From assembly GCA_963837395.1 (NCBI GenBank), contig CAWINI010000002.1:1008079-1072078 (forward strand): a stretch of DNA of 64,000 nucleotides, read 5' to 3'. The translations under genes and the position numbers were made by a program. Below the pieces are notes generated by a model, which was not told where the DNA came from, made no database searches, and worked only from the letters and a program-made list of their open reading frames with translations. The DNA comes from CAVZQN01 sp963837395. GTDB taxonomy: Bacteria > Acidobacteriota > HRBIN11 > JAKEFK01. Shown here piece after piece: positions 1 to 9,844 of the stretch; position 1 is the first letter of the stretch; each line of letters starts with the position of its first letter.

Positions 1-1139
1 AACTCTGGTTTTGGCGCCTGGACGTACTTAAATTGCTGATCCTGAATACAAACCAACGGACTCCATCCGAAATCGATTGCACTCGCAAAACTTTCAGAAT
101 AGCTATCCAATGATTTTAATTTTCCACCGAGAAGCAGTGATGTCAGTGAAACGCCATCAATTGAAGCTGGAAATTTCCAACCCATGATTTCCGCAATGGT
201 GGGAGAAATATCAATGATCCGTACAAGATCTGAAATTCGTCGCGATTGAATGCGCGGTCCGGAAATCATTAAGGGAATTCTTAGAGTGGTGTTGTAAATA
301 AACAACGAATGGCTGATTTCGCCATGTTCACCAAAGGCTTCACCATGATCAGCACTGATAACAACAAGATTATTTGAATCAAGATGACTCTGTTTTAAGA
401 AAACGAAAAATTCACCGAGTTGATGATCCGTATATGCAACTTCTTGCTGATATGGAGTGAGCCCGGCATAACCATGAGTTTGATAAGGATGATGTGGATC
501 AAAAAAATGCATCCATAGAAAAAATGATTTTGATTGTGGCAGATTAGAAAGCCAATTTTGCGCGGCAAGTCGAACTTGTTCTGCATTGCGTTCCGCATAT
601 ACAAACGTTCCTTGTTGATCCGGTGCCGGCGGAAATGAATCATCATAAACATCAAATCCTTGATTCAATCCATAATTCGCCGAAAGCGGTGTTGCTCCAA
701 CGAATGCTGCTGTCGCAAATCCGGCATTATGTGCTAATTCCGAAAGCAATGTCAGAGATGCTTGCGCTTTGTACACGCCGTTATGACGGACACCATGTGA
801 TGGTGGATACATGCCTGTAAATAATGAAGTGTGTGCTGGCAGCGTAATCGGTGCGGATGTAAATGCGTCATCAAAAACCGCTGCATTTTCTGCAAACTGT
901 TGCATGAACGGCGTTGGTGTTTTGCTGCCGTAAACAGAAAGCGCATCAGCGCGAAGAGTATCGATCGTGATCAGAATAATGCTCTGTGGTTTTTGTGGTG
1001 TCGAATTACAGCAAAGAAGAAAAAATACAACCGCAAAGATACTAAGAAATTTGAGGGTTGAAGCGGGAGCGGAAGGGTTCGGGGATGCGTTCTTTCCATG
1101 AATTCCAGTGTTCGGACCAATCTTGCTTAAACTTCGCAT
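1..1139 (-). CDS. sulfatase-like hydrolase, probable lipoprotein (partial)
   Basis: Member of the alkaline phosphatase/sulfatase superfamily, cut by the left window edge (about 379 codons visible, no frame break). A hydrophobic stretch near residues 30-44 ends in LLCC followed by NSTPQ, which looks like a lipobox, so the mature protein is probably lipid-anchored outside the inner membrane. Superfamily metal-site motifs are visible: IILITIDTLRADALSVYG near the start of the mature part and SADHGEAFGEH further on. KYVQAPKPE close to the edge resembles the C-terminal part of the family. Where classical sulfatases carry CxPxR there is ITLPAHTSLFTG, so formylglycine chemistry is unlikely and the substrate is unknown. 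The only standard start in frame is the ATG at 1139, inside the end of the upstream gene (98-base overlap). An unusual start further down is possible. Confidence 0.8.
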   Translation of the reverse strand, partial: MRSLSKIGPNTGIHGKNASPNPSAPASTLKFLSIFAVVFFLLCCNSTPQKPQSIILITIDTLRADALSVYGSKTPTPFMQQFAENAAVFDDAFTSAPITLPAHTSLFTGMYPPSHGVRHNGVYKAQASLTLLSELAHNAGFATAAFVGATPLSANYGLNQGFDVYDDSFPPAPDQQGTFVYAERNAEQVRLAAQNWLSNLPQSKSFFLWMHFFDPHHPYQTHGYAGLTPYQQEVAYTDHQLGEFFVFLKQSHLDSNNLVVISADHGEAFGEHGEISHSLFIYNTTLRIPLMISGPRIQSRRISDLVRIIDISPTIAEIMGWKFPASIDGVSLTSLLLGGKLKSLDSYSESFASAIDFGWSPLVCIQDQQFKYVQAPKPE

Positions 1140-4100
1140 CTACTACGCCAACTTCAGACAACAATTTATAACAGCGGTGAATGATCTCATCCTGTTTTTG
1201 TCGAATTGCTGCTTCCAAAACCATCATGACTTCATTTGCTTGAACCGGCAAGCTCTGCATTTTTCGCTGCTCCAATAAATTGATGCGAGCGCGTGTAAGC
1301 CACAAACCCTGTCGATATTGAGTCGCCGTTTTTTCCGCTTCCTGGGATTGAACTAAAGCATCGGCAATTTTTCCCAGATAGTGAAGTTGTAAAGATGAAA
1401 GCAGATGAGATGCGGTAAGGAAATAGGTATGCTCCATTTTTTGAGCAATCAATCTCAAATCCTTTTGCAAGGAGATTGTTTTTGATTGATCCGCATCCAA
1501 TACAGCAGCAAATCCTTCAGCGGCTGTTTTCCAGAACAAAAATTCAGAGGAGGGTGTTTTTGCGGAATAGGAAAGCCCTTTTCGCCAATGTTCTCGCGCG
1601 CCATCATGATCCTTCAACGTCAGACAAACGTAACCAAGTTTCAATTCGGCTTCTGCGGCTCCGGCATCATCATGAATATCTTTGCAGAGCGTCAAACATT
1701 TGGTTAGAACTTCGAAAGTGTCTGAAAAATCACCCCTAAAAAAATGGATCGTAGCTCGTTGACCTAAAAGTTCACTGACGCGTTTCCGGAGATTTTTTTC
1801 TTTTGCTAATTTGAGCGCTTTAATTACGGAATCAAGTGCAGCATCGAGTTCGCCTGCAATCATTTTGTTTTGAGCCTGATTTTGTAAGTAGTAAGTTAAC
1901 CCAAGGCTGTGTCCTAATTCACCGTAAATTTTTCCGGCACGTTCATTCAATCTTTCAGCAAGATCATAATTTGCGAGATCCAATTCCAGTTCTGCTTGAT
2001 TTACTGCACATGCCGCAATTCCAAATGGATCTCCAATTTCTTGAGCCAGTGCAAAAGCGTTGACGATATTCTGCCTGGCTTCATGCATATTCCCAAGCAC
2101 ATGGCGGATGATGCTGATGTTTACAAGACATTCGATCATTCCTGGCCGGTCACCACGTTGTTGAAAAATTTCCAAAGCTTTTCGGAAATGTTGCAGTGCA
2201 TTTTCAAATTCGCCCCGTTCCAGATGGATGATCCCTGCGCTATTTAAATATTTTGCTTTCAAGCCGGTATCTTGTTCACCTGAGGCGATTTCTACGGCCT
2301 GGTTCATGTATTTCAATGCATTGTCATAATCACAAACTCGCCAGAAATTTTTCCCGAGATTGTAGTAACTTTGACAAATTCCTTGATGATAGTTTTCTTC
2401 AGTTGAAATTCGGAGTGCTTCCTCGGCCAGGGAGCGCGACTTTACAAAATCTTCACGCTTGTAATGCACGCGGCTTAAATGATTCAACGCATCCGCTTCT
2501 AATGCCCGAAACTCCGTCGGTTTTTTCAGACGCAATAGTTGTTCGTAACTCAAGATTGCAGAATCCCAGTTTCCAAGCGCTTCCAACGCCAGACCTTTAT
2601 ACGTATGCAATTCTGCCAGCAACTGTGTGCCGGTGGAGTCAACCATTTCTTTGTACTTTGAGCAGCGTTCAAAATGTTGATATGCATCGTTGTATGCGTG
2701 AACCTGCAACGCTTTTTTCCCCGCTTCCAGCGAATATGCAAAAGCCTTTGGAATCACTCCCCCTTGTTCGAAGTGATACGCAAGTTCTTCAGCGAAAAGA
2801 CTCAATGTATCTTGATGAAGTTGTTCAAGGATATCACCCACGCGCCGGTGAAATTTTTTGCGTTTAATCAATCCCATTTCTTCATAAATCACATCTCGAA
2901 TCTTGTTGTGCGCGAATGCAAACCGATCTTCCATACCAGTGTGAACTTCGCGGAGAATCTGTTGTTTGGTGAGCTGTTCCAGCAAATCTAAAAGATATCC
3001 TTCGTTTTCTTCAATCAATTTCACAAGAATATGGAGATCGAATTCGTATCCGATGATGGATGCAAAACCTAAGATACGCTGTAATGGATCACTCAATCTG
3101 TTTGTTCTTCTTTGAATGAGCGCTCGGATGGAATAAGGCAAAATAGATTTATCCGGTTTCCTAAGCTGAATTTCATTAGCGGTGCGATGGATGTAACCTT
3201 CATCGAGCAACATTTTGACCAGCTCTTCAATGTAAAAAGGAATTCCCTCTGATTCATCAAAGATCCAGGTCTTAAAGGCATCTGAAAGAGTGCAACCTCG
3301 AAAAATTTCTTCTAACATTGTTCCCGTTTCTTCGCGTGTTAATGCTTTAAGCGCGATCGTATCGAATAGATTTTCGCGGCTCATGTTCTGAATAATGGTT
3401 GGCAGCGAAGACTTCAATGCTTCCTCATTTCTGAAGGTAGCGATCAATAAGATCCGTTCATTTACGATGTTTCGCGAAAGGTATTGCAGCAGATTCAAAG
3501 TGGAATCGTCACTCCAATGAATATCTTCAAGCACCATCACTGTAGGAAGTTGTCTGGCAAGACCTTGAAGCAACAACAAAATACTTTCCAGCAAAAAGTA
3601 CTTGTCGGTTGATTGTGAAGGCGCCAATCGTTCGCGTTCAAAGCGATCGAATTGAGGAACCAGTGAAATCAATTCGCGGCGATAATGATCTTCTAAATTT
3701 TTATAAACGTTTACCGTGGCAGGATCTTTCGCTTCAAAACCTTTTTTCAAAGCAGTGCGTACCGGTGCATAAGTATGGATCAATGTGCCTTCAGTACTTT
3801 GACCGACCAGGATATGAAAATCTCCGGCTCTTTGACGCCGGCAAAATTGCATCAGTAATCTTGATTTGCCGATGCCCGCTTCTCCGGTGATGAATAACAG
3901 ACGTCCTTTTCCGTTGCGGCATTCAGCAAAATGTGATTGCAAACTATTCCATTCTTTTTGGCGGCCGACAAGTGATTCACTATAGACTTTAACCGGCCAA
4001 ACCCCACCACTTTCAGTATCTTCCAAAATCACCTGGCGCCCGGAGCGATAACAATTTCGGCCAGCTTGTTTGCTTGCATACAGCGCACGATCCGATAAAT

Positions 4101-4608
4101 GAAAAACTTCAGAAATCACGGTGTTGTCATCGGGAAAAATGCTGAAGCCGATACTCAACGAAATATTCCTCAGCGGGAATCCTTCTTTCTCTTCGCTTAA
4201 GCAGTTAGAAACTCTGGATAGCACATCACTGCAAAGTGCACCTGCCTGATTTTCGTTACAATCCCGCACAATTGCGACAAATTCATCGCCTGCATAACGG
4301 AACACCCATCCACGATCACGAAAAACTTCCTTTAATAACTTCGCAACTCGAATAAGTGCGGCATCTCCAACAGCATGTCCATGGGTATCATTAATTTGTT
4401 TGAAATGATCAATATCAAGAATCAACAGGGCAAACGGTGAGCCGGTAGTTTCAGTTTGAACTTTTTGTTCTTCAACGCAATGACGGAAGAAACGGCGGTT
4501 GTAAAGGCCGGTTAAGTCGTCGGTATAAAGCAGAGTGCGAAGCTGCTCAACTTCTGTAGGCGCACCCGGACGAGGTGTTTGATCAAAACGAGCGTCATCG
4601 ATTGCCAT
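1042..4608 (-). CDS. GGDEF diguanylate cyclase fused to signalling ATPase and TPR array
   Basis: Cytoplasmic signalling protein of 1188 residues with no signal peptide or membrane segment. Residues about 25-190 are a GGDEF domain (DDLTGLYNRRFF at 30-41, LDIDHFK at 64-70, and an intact AGDEF signature at 106-110), so diguanylate cyclase activity is plausible. From about 212 comes an AAA/STAND-type ATPase (SLVGRQKEW, Walker A GEAGIGKS at 242-249, Walker B VMVLEDIHW at 357-365), of the kind found in large regulators and class III cyclases. Roughly 640-1130 is a run of TPR-like repeats, likely the sensor or partner surface. The sulfatase-like gene follows with overlap. A YajQ-family protein, a proposed c-di-GMP binder, lies at 41.1 kb. 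The input signal is unknown. Confidence 0.85.
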   Translation of the reverse strand: MAIDDARFDQTPRPGAPTEVEQLRTLLYTDDLTGLYNRRFFRHCVEEQKVQTETTGSPFALLILDIDHFKQINDTHGHAVGDAALIRVAKLLKEVFRDRGWVFRYAGDEFVAIVRDCNENQAGALCSDVLSRVSNCLSEEKEGFPLRNISLSIGFSIFPDDNTVISEVFHLSDRALYASKQAGRNCYRSGRQVILEDTESGGVWPVKVYSESLVGRQKEWNSLQSHFAECRNGKGRLLFITGEAGIGKSRLLMQFCRRQRAGDFHILVGQSTEGTLIHTYAPVRTALKKGFEAKDPATVNVYKNLEDHYRRELISLVPQFDRFERERLAPSQSTDKYFLLESILLLLQGLARQLPTVMVLEDIHWSDDSTLNLLQYLSRNIVNERILLIATFRNEEALKSSLPTIIQNMSRENLFDTIALKALTREETGTMLEEIFRGCTLSDAFKTWIFDESEGIPFYIEELVKMLLDEGYIHRTANEIQLRKPDKSILPYSIRALIQRRTNRLSDPLQRILGFASIIGYEFDLHILVKLIEENEGYLLDLLEQLTKQQILREVHTGMEDRFAFAHNKIRDVIYEEMGLIKRKKFHRRVGDILEQLHQDTLSLFAEELAYHFEQGGVIPKAFAYSLEAGKKALQVHAYNDAYQHFERCSKYKEMVDSTGTQLLAELHTYKGLALEALGNWDSAILSYEQLLRLKKPTEFRALEADALNHLSRVHYKREDFVKSRSLAEEALRISTEENYHQGICQSYYNLGKNFWRVCDYDNALKYMNQAVEIASGEQDTGLKAKYLNSAGIIHLERGEFENALQHFRKALEIFQQRGDRPGMIECLVNISIIRHVLGNMHEARQNIVNAFALAQEIGDPFGIAACAVNQAELELDLANYDLAERLNERAGKIYGELGHSLGLTYYLQNQAQNKMIAGELDAALDSVIKALKLAKEKNLRKRVSELLGQRATIHFFRGDFSDTFEVLTKCLTLCKDIHDDAGAAEAELKLGYVCLTLKDHDGAREHWRKGLSYSAKTPSSEFLFWKTAAEGFAAVLDADQSKTISLQKDLRLIAQKMEHTYFLTASHLLSSLQLHYLGKIADALVQSQEAEKTATQYRQGLWLTRARINLLEQRKMQSLPVQANEVMMVLEAAIRQKQDEIIHRCYKLLSEVGVVDAKFKQDWSEHWNSWKERIPEPFRSRFNPQIS

Positions 4609-4739
4609 CGATGCCTTTTTCCCCTCTTATTCACTCACTCAATGGTGACGAACTATGTCGCAAGCTTAACGTAAATTCACCACAAAGTCACTAAGTAAAA
4701 GTAGCACTGAGGGCGCAGATTCGTTACAATTGGAGCCGT

Positions 4740-5876
4740 ATGAAGCCTCAGCGAAAGCCGACGAGAAAAGTGAAAATTGGCTCGATTTTTGTTGGTGCAG
4801 GCGAACCGATTGCAGTTCAAAGTATGTGTGCAACACGCACTCAGGATATTGATGCAACAGTTCAGCAAACGGAGCAGCTTCGATTTTCGGGAGCGGCGAT
4901 TGTTCGAATTGCAATTGATAATGATAAAGATGCCGAAGCGTTGAAAGAGGTTCGCAGTCAGACTACGGCCACTTTGAGTGTTGATCTTCAAGAAAATTAT
5001 CGATTAGCTGCAAAGATTGCAGATCATGTAGATAAAATCCGTTACAATCCTGGCCATCTTCATCATCATGAAAAAGAAAAATCGATTCCTGAAAAAGTGG
5101 AATGGCTGGTAAATATTGCGCGTGATCATGATGTTGCGATCCGTATCGGTGTGAACTGCGGTTCAGTAGCTCCTGAATTTTTGAAGCTTTATCCCGGTAA
5201 TCAGATGAAAGCTCTGATTGAAAGCACGGCTTACCATTGCAGCTTGATGGAAGAACTTCATTTTGAAAACTTTGTAGTCAGTTTGAAAGATTCGGATCCG
5301 CAAAAAGTAATAAATGCGAATGAGCAATTCAGTGAACGCCTGCCGCATGTTCCTTTACATCTTGGTGTTACGGAAGCAGGACTTCCGCCGGATGGAATCA
5401 TAAAAACGCGCATTGCATTTGAAAAGTTACTGGCAAAAGGAATTGGAGACACGATTCGCGTTTCACTAACGTTGCCGAATCCACGAAAGCATGAAGAAGT
5501 AATTGTCGGACAAAAAATTATTGATGATGTTAATGCCGGACGCTTCATTTCCGTTCCGGATTTTGGCAAGGGGATGAACATCATCAGCTGCCCGAGTTGT
5601 TCGCGCGTAGAAAATGAAAAATTTGTGGAGCTGGCTGAGGAAGTAAAAGCGATGAGTGAATATGCGAAGGCTCATAAGGTAACGATCGCAGTAATGGGAT
5701 GCCGCGTAAATGGTCCTGGCGAAACGGATGATGCGGATCTTGGTTTGTGGTGTGGTCCGACTCATGTGAATTTAAAACGTAAAGCTGAATCACTGGGTGC
5801 ATTCACTTATGATGAAATTCTTGCGAAACTGAAAGAGGAATTGGATGCCCTGATTGCCTCAGGCAAACCACATTGA
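4740..5876 (+). CDS. ispG: 4-hydroxy-3-methylbut-2-enyl diphosphate synthase (flavodoxin/ferredoxin-dependent)
   Basis: Converts MEcPP to HMBPP, the penultimate step of the MEP isoprenoid pathway, using a [4Fe-4S] cluster. The 378-residue protein is the short bacterial form. The TIM-barrel part has the expected IAVQSM start and RYNPGH motif. The C-terminal cluster domain shows CPSC (Cys284, Cys287) and MGCRVNGPGE (Cys321, Glu328), which are the three Cys and one Glu ligands with E. coli-like spacing. The start at 4740 gives a normal N-terminus. The stop overlaps the htrA start (TGATG). It would feed the two prenyl synthases at 33.2 and 41.6 kb. Confidence 0.97.
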   Translation: MKPQRKPTRKVKIGSIFVGAGEPIAVQSMCATRTQDIDATVQQTEQLRFSGAAIVRIAIDNDKDAEALKEVRSQTTATLSVDLQENYRLAAKIADHVDKIRYNPGHLHHHEKEKSIPEKVEWLVNIARDHDVAIRIGVNCGSVAPEFLKLYPGNQMKALIESTAYHCSLMEELHFENFVVSLKDSDPQKVINANEQFSERLPHVPLHLGVTEAGLPPDGIIKTRIAFEKLLAKGIGDTIRVSLTLPNPRKHEEVIVGQKIIDDVNAGRFISVPDFGKGMNIISCPSCSRVENEKFVELAEEVKAMSEYAKAHKVTIAVMGCRVNGPGETDDADLGLWCGPTHVNLKRKAESLGAFTYDEILAKLKEELDALIASGKPH

Positions 5877-7267
5877 TGAAAAAAATAGCCCTCTTCTTTC
5901 TCATCAACATATTTTTACTTTCGATTGTTTTCGCACAAACAAACGAACTCGCACGATTAAGCCATTCCTTTGAGGCCTTATCAGAAAAAGTAAGTCCGGC
6001 AGTTGTGCAGATATTTGTTACAGGTTATGGAACTGATGAGTCAGGATTGTCAGCTGAAAGTCTGTTGACCAGACAACGTAGCAGCGGTTCTGGAGTGATT
6101 ATTGATCCCGATGGTTATGTCGTAACCAATGCGCATGTAGTTCAAGGAGCGTTGCGTGTTCAAGTATTGCTAAGAGTTAATGATGCAGGTTCACCAGGAA
6201 AATCCATTTTGAAATCGCGTGGCAAAGTTCTAACTGCGGCAATTTTAGGATTGGATTCAGAAACAGATATTGCATTGTTGCGAATTGAAGGCAGTAATCT
6301 GCCGCACATGGAATTAGGGGATTCGGATTTAGTGAATCCAGGCGAACTGGTGCTCGCATTTGGAAGTCCATTTGGGTTGGAAAATTCCGTTACTATGGGT
6401 GTAGTAAGCGCTGTGGCTCGCCAACTTCGATCCGAAGATCCGATGATCTACATTCAAACCGATGCTCCCATCAATCCTGGAAATAGCGGAGGTCCGCTTG
6501 TTGATGCTGAAGGACGATTGATGGGAATCAATACCGTTATTTACACACAATCTGGTGGAAATGAGGGTGTTGGTTTTGCTGCGCCTTCTAATATTGTAAA
6601 AAATGTGGTTCAACAAATTCGAAAGATGGGCAGAGTAAAGCGCGGTGAAATTGGTGCAGACGTTCAGACCATTACGCCGGCACTGGCGCGTGGTTTAGGT
6701 CTGAATCAAATGTGGGGTGTGATTGTTAGCGATGTAACTGTTGGAAGTCCTGCCGAAAAAGCCGGTCTTCAAAGTGGAGATGTAATTTTGACATTGGATG
6801 GAAAGGCGATGGAGAACGGCCGTCAATTTGATGTAAATCTCTACAGACGTTCTGAAGGTGAAGCTGTTGAGATTGAATATTTGAGAGGCGATAAAAAAGA
6901 TACAACAAAAGTAAATGTGATGTTTCGTGAAGAAGAGCTGGAACGTGTTTCTGAATTGTTCCGGCCTGAAACCAGTTTGATACCTTCACTTGGAATTTTT
7001 GGCGTAACGATGAGCGATCAGATTGCTGCAATGCTTCCTTCGTTAAAGAAACAATATGGAGTTGTGGTGATGGGAAAAGCGGCGGATGCGCCCTATTGGT
7101 CGCGTGAGTTTAAAGCAGGCGATGTGATTCATGCCGTGAATACGAAGTTGATTACAACATTGGAGCAGTTAAAATCGGAATTGGATAATCTGCGATCTGG
7201 TTCGCCTGTTGCTATGCAAGTCGAACGCCGCGGCAAATTATTCTACATCTCCTTCGAAGTCGACTAG
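5876..7267 (+). CDS. HtrA/DegP-family periplasmic serine protease
   Basis: Exported quality-control protease of 463 residues. The first 21 residues form a Sec signal peptide (MKKIALFFLINIFLLSIVFA, cleavage before or near Gln). The trypsin-like domain has the complete triad: His87 in TNAHVV, Asp131 in ETDIALL, Ser204 in PGNSGGPL. Two PDZ-like domains follow, the first near 265-350 (GSPAEKAGLQSGDVIL), the second near 375-460. The start is the ATG at 5876, overlapping the ispG stop by one base. A TTG one codon earlier is less likely. It is probably co-transcribed with ispG, though nothing shows a functional link. Confidence 0.95.
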   Translation: MKKIALFFLINIFLLSIVFAQTNELARLSHSFEALSEKVSPAVVQIFVTGYGTDESGLSAESLLTRQRSSGSGVIIDPDGYVVTNAHVVQGALRVQVLLRVNDAGSPGKSILKSRGKVLTAAILGLDSETDIALLRIEGSNLPHMELGDSDLVNPGELVLAFGSPFGLENSVTMGVVSAVARQLRSEDPMIYIQTDAPINPGNSGGPLVDAEGRLMGINTVIYTQSGGNEGVGFAAPSNIVKNVVQQIRKMGRVKRGEIGADVQTITPALARGLGLNQMWGVIVSDVTVGSPAEKAGLQSGDVILTLDGKAMENGRQFDVNLYRRSEGEAVEIEYLRGDKKDTTKVNVMFREEELERVSELFRPETSLIPSLGIFGVTMSDQIAAMLPSLKKQYGVVVMGKAADAPYWSREFKAGDVIHAVNTKLITTLEQLKSELDNLRSGSPVAMQVERRGKLFYISFEVD

Positions 7268-7303
7268 ATTCTAACCGCAGAGATAGAGCCTCGGTGGTAA
7301 ATC

Positions 7304-7711
7304 CTACTCGCCGGACATTTTCATTAGCAGCTTCCACTGGGCATCATTCACCGGCATTACTGATAGCCGTGGCAGACGCACCAATGCGAAGTCAGCAAAT
7401 TCTTTTCGTGCTTTCACATCAGCAAGCGTGGGATGCTTCTTTAATCGCCCCAAAGCTTTAATATCGACTACCGAAAGCTTTTCATTCTTCTGCTTCGGAT
7501 CCGGATATGCTTCACGAATAATTTCTGCCAGCCCGATCAACGCTTTTTCAGCTCCAGTGTGGTAAATCAAAACAGTGTCACCCTTTTTTGCACTACGCAA
7601 ATTTCTCAGCGCGACCGGATTACTAACACCATCCCAAACAGTTTGCTTATCTTTTTCTAAATGATCGTATCCATATGTATCAGGATCTGATTTAAACAAC
7701 CAATAACCCAT
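7304..7711 (-). CDS. EVE domain protein
   Basis: Small 135-residue protein made up of one EVE domain (MGYWLFKSDPDTYGYDHL at the N-terminus, VWDGVSNPVALRNLR, DTVLIYHTGAEKALIGLAEI). EVE domains are PUA-related folds that bind modified bases in nucleic acids; the bacterial role is mostly unknown. It sits 9 bases downstream of gpmA and is probably last in an eno-gpmA-EVE transcript, so its expression is tied to glycolysis genes here. Its stop faces the htrA stop across 36 bases that hold a weak CCGCAGAG-type hairpin. Confidence 0.9.
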   Translation of the reverse strand: MGYWLFKSDPDTYGYDHLEKDKQTVWDGVSNPVALRNLRSAKKGDTVLIYHTGAEKALIGLAEIIREAYPDPKQKNEKLSVVDIKALGRLKKHPTLADVKARKEFADFALVRLPRLSVMPVNDAQWKLLMKMSGE

Positions 7712-7720
7712 AATTTCCTT

Positions 7721-8473
7721 TCAACCTTTTTTTGCTTTTCCTTGATTGGCTACAGCTTGCATTGCTTTCTTCACTTCTTCTGGATCACCCAGATAGTAAT
7801 TCCGAATTGGATTTAATGAATTATCCAATTCATAAATTAATGGCAAACCTGTTGGAATATTGAGTCCAACAATATCTTCGTCCGAAATTTTATCCAAATA
7901 TTTCACCAATGCACGAAGGCTGTTTCCATGTGCTGCGATGATCACCCGTTTTCCTGCACGCACAAGCGGTGAGATGTTTTCATGCCAGTAAGGTAAGAAG
8001 CGAGCGACTGTATCTTTCAAGGATTCTGTGCGCGGTAATTCTTCATCCGATAAACCTGCATATCGCGGGTCTTTGCCAGGAAATCGTTCATCATTTTCAT
8101 CAAGAACCGGAGGACGTATATCGTAACTTCTTCGCCACAATTGAACTTGTTCATCACCGAACTTCGCTGCAGTCTCCGCTTTGTTGAAACCTTGCAGCGC
8201 TCCATAATGCCGTTCATTCAAACGCCAGCTGTGGTGAATCGGAATCCACATAAAATCCATTTCATCAAGCGTGATCCACAACGTGCGGATCGCCCGTTTC
8301 AAGACCGAAGTAAACGAAACATCTAAAACGAATCCTTCCTTTTTTAAAGCACGCCCGGCATTACGAGCTTCTTGTGCCCCTTTCTCAGACAGATCTACAT
8401 CAGTCCAACCTGTGAAACGATTTTCTTTATTCCAGGTGCTTTCACCATGCCGTAATAAAACTAACTTAAACAT
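7721..8473 (-). CDS. gpmA: 2,3-bisphosphoglycerate-dependent phosphoglycerate mutase
   Basis: Interconverts 3- and 2-phosphoglycerate in glycolysis. The 250-residue length is typical of dPGM. The phosphohistidine motif LVLLRHGESTWN lies at residues 4-15, followed by RFTGWTDVDLSEKG, LNERHYGALQGFNK and AAHGNSLRALVK (second catalytic His). The gene lies 9 bases after eno, the next enzyme in the pathway, and 9 bases before the EVE gene, so the three appear to form an operon. Nothing is odd in the sequence. Confidence 0.97.
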   Translation of the reverse strand: MFKLVLLRHGESTWNKENRFTGWTDVDLSEKGAQEARNAGRALKKEGFVLDVSFTSVLKRAIRTLWITLDEMDFMWIPIHHSWRLNERHYGALQGFNKAETAAKFGDEQVQLWRRSYDIRPPVLDENDERFPGKDPRYAGLSDEELPRTESLKDTVARFLPYWHENISPLVRAGKRVIIAAHGNSLRALVKYLDKISDEDIVGLNIPTGLPLIYELDNSLNPIRNYYLGDPEEVKKAMQAVANQGKAKKG

Positions 8474-8482
8474 TTAAGTCTC

Positions 8483-9751
8483 CTACCGCAGAGTCGCAAA
8501 GCGTGATTTTGAACCTAGCTCTTCTTCAATGCGCAGCAGTTGATTATATTTTGCCATGCGATCGCTACGGCTCGCACTACCTGTTTTAATTTGACCACAA
8601 TTTGTTGCAACTGCGAGATCCGCAATTGTTGCATCTTCTGTTTCGCCGGATCGATGACTAACTATGCACGTGTATTTTGCATCAAACGCCATCCGCATTG
8701 TTTCCAGAGTTTCGGTTAACGACCCGATTTGATTCACCTTGATCAAAATTGAATTTGCGATTCCTTGCTTGATACCTTGTTCCAATTTTTTTGTGTTCGT
8801 TACAAACAAATCGTCACCCACCAGTTGCACTTTTTTGCCAAGACGATCAGTCAATTTTTTCCAGCCTTCCCAATCGTTTTCTCCCATCCCATCTTCTATG
8901 GAAAAGATCGGGAATCGTGAAATCCAGTTTTCGAACAGCGAAACCATATCCTCACTGCTTTTCCGTGATTTATCAGACTTCTTAAAAACGTAAGCGCCAT
9001 TGTCGAAAAATTCGCTTGCAGCAACATCAAGAGCAAGACTGATTTGAGTTCCAGGTTTATATCCGGCAGCTTCAATCGCTTTTAACATCAGTTCCATCGC
9101 TTGTTCATGGGATTGTAATTGAGGAGCAAAGCCGCCTTCATCGCCTACAGCGGTAATCATTCCATTTTGCTTTAACAGCTTTTTCAGATGATGAAAAATT
9201 TCGCATCCCATTCGAATTGATTCTGCAAAAGATGATGCACCGTGAGGCACAATCATGAATTCCTGAACATCTAAATTGTTATCAGCGTGTGCTCCACCAT
9301 TAATTACGTTCATCAAAGGTATCGGAAGGGTAACTCCTTCACCTTTACTGAGATAACTGTACAAACTTACCTTTTGGGATGCGGCTTCGGCCTTTGCAAT
9401 CGCGAGCGAAACGCCCAAAATTGCATTCGCCCCTAATTTGGATTTGTTTGGAGTGCCATCCAGATCAATCATGAACCGATCGAGTTCTTGTTGATTTGAG
9501 GAATCCTTACCAATTAATTCCGGCGCGATAATGCTATTGACGTTTTTTACCGCGGTTAAAACTCCTTTCCCTAAATATCTCTTTGAATCGCCGTCACGAA
9601 GTTCCAGAGCTTCATATTCACCGGTTGAAGCGCCTGAAGGAACAGCTGCTCGGCCCATGCTTCCGTTGTTTAGATAAACATCTACTTCTATGGTAGGCAT
9701 GCCGCGAGAATCAAGGATTTCGCGCGAATGGATTTTTTGGATTGTTGCCAT
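8483..9751 (-). CDS. eno: enolase
   Basis: Converts 2-phosphoglycerate to phosphoenolpyruvate. At 422 residues it is standard bacterial length. Clear motifs are SREILDSRGMPTIEVDV, VPSGASTGEYEALELRD, the metal ligand region SLALDVAASEFF, FSIEDGMGENDWEGW, LVGDDLFVTN with the catalytic Lys in LIKVNQIGSLTE, and SHRSGETED near the end. It is first in the eno-gpmA-EVE unit and is divergent from lon across a 200-base promoter region. An AGGAGAACC ribosome-binding site lies just before the start. Confidence 0.98.
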   Translation of the reverse strand: MATIQKIHSREILDSRGMPTIEVDVYLNNGSMGRAAVPSGASTGEYEALELRDGDSKRYLGKGVLTAVKNVNSIIAPELIGKDSSNQQELDRFMIDLDGTPNKSKLGANAILGVSLAIAKAEAASQKVSLYSYLSKGEGVTLPIPLMNVINGGAHADNNLDVQEFMIVPHGASSFAESIRMGCEIFHHLKKLLKQNGMITAVGDEGGFAPQLQSHEQAMELMLKAIEAAGYKPGTQISLALDVAASEFFDNGAYVFKKSDKSRKSSEDMVSLFENWISRFPIFSIEDGMGENDWEGWKKLTDRLGKKVQLVGDDLFVTNTKKLEQGIKQGIANSILIKVNQIGSLTETLETMRMAFDAKYTCIVSHRSGETEDATIADLAVATNCGQIKTGSASRSDRMAKYNQLLRIEEELGSKSRFATLR

Positions 9752-9844
9752 ATTGGTTCTCCTGCGGTTTAAATGTTCGATGATGATTAAGGAAATCCAA
9801 TCCTAGCATAGATTTGGACGTTGATAATGACACACTCAAGTCCT

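Noticed and set aside
395..1061. Short forward and reverse ORFs overlapping the left-edge sulfatase-like gene
   Set aside because: They are out-of-frame shadows. The sulfatase frame is open throughout and carries family motifs.
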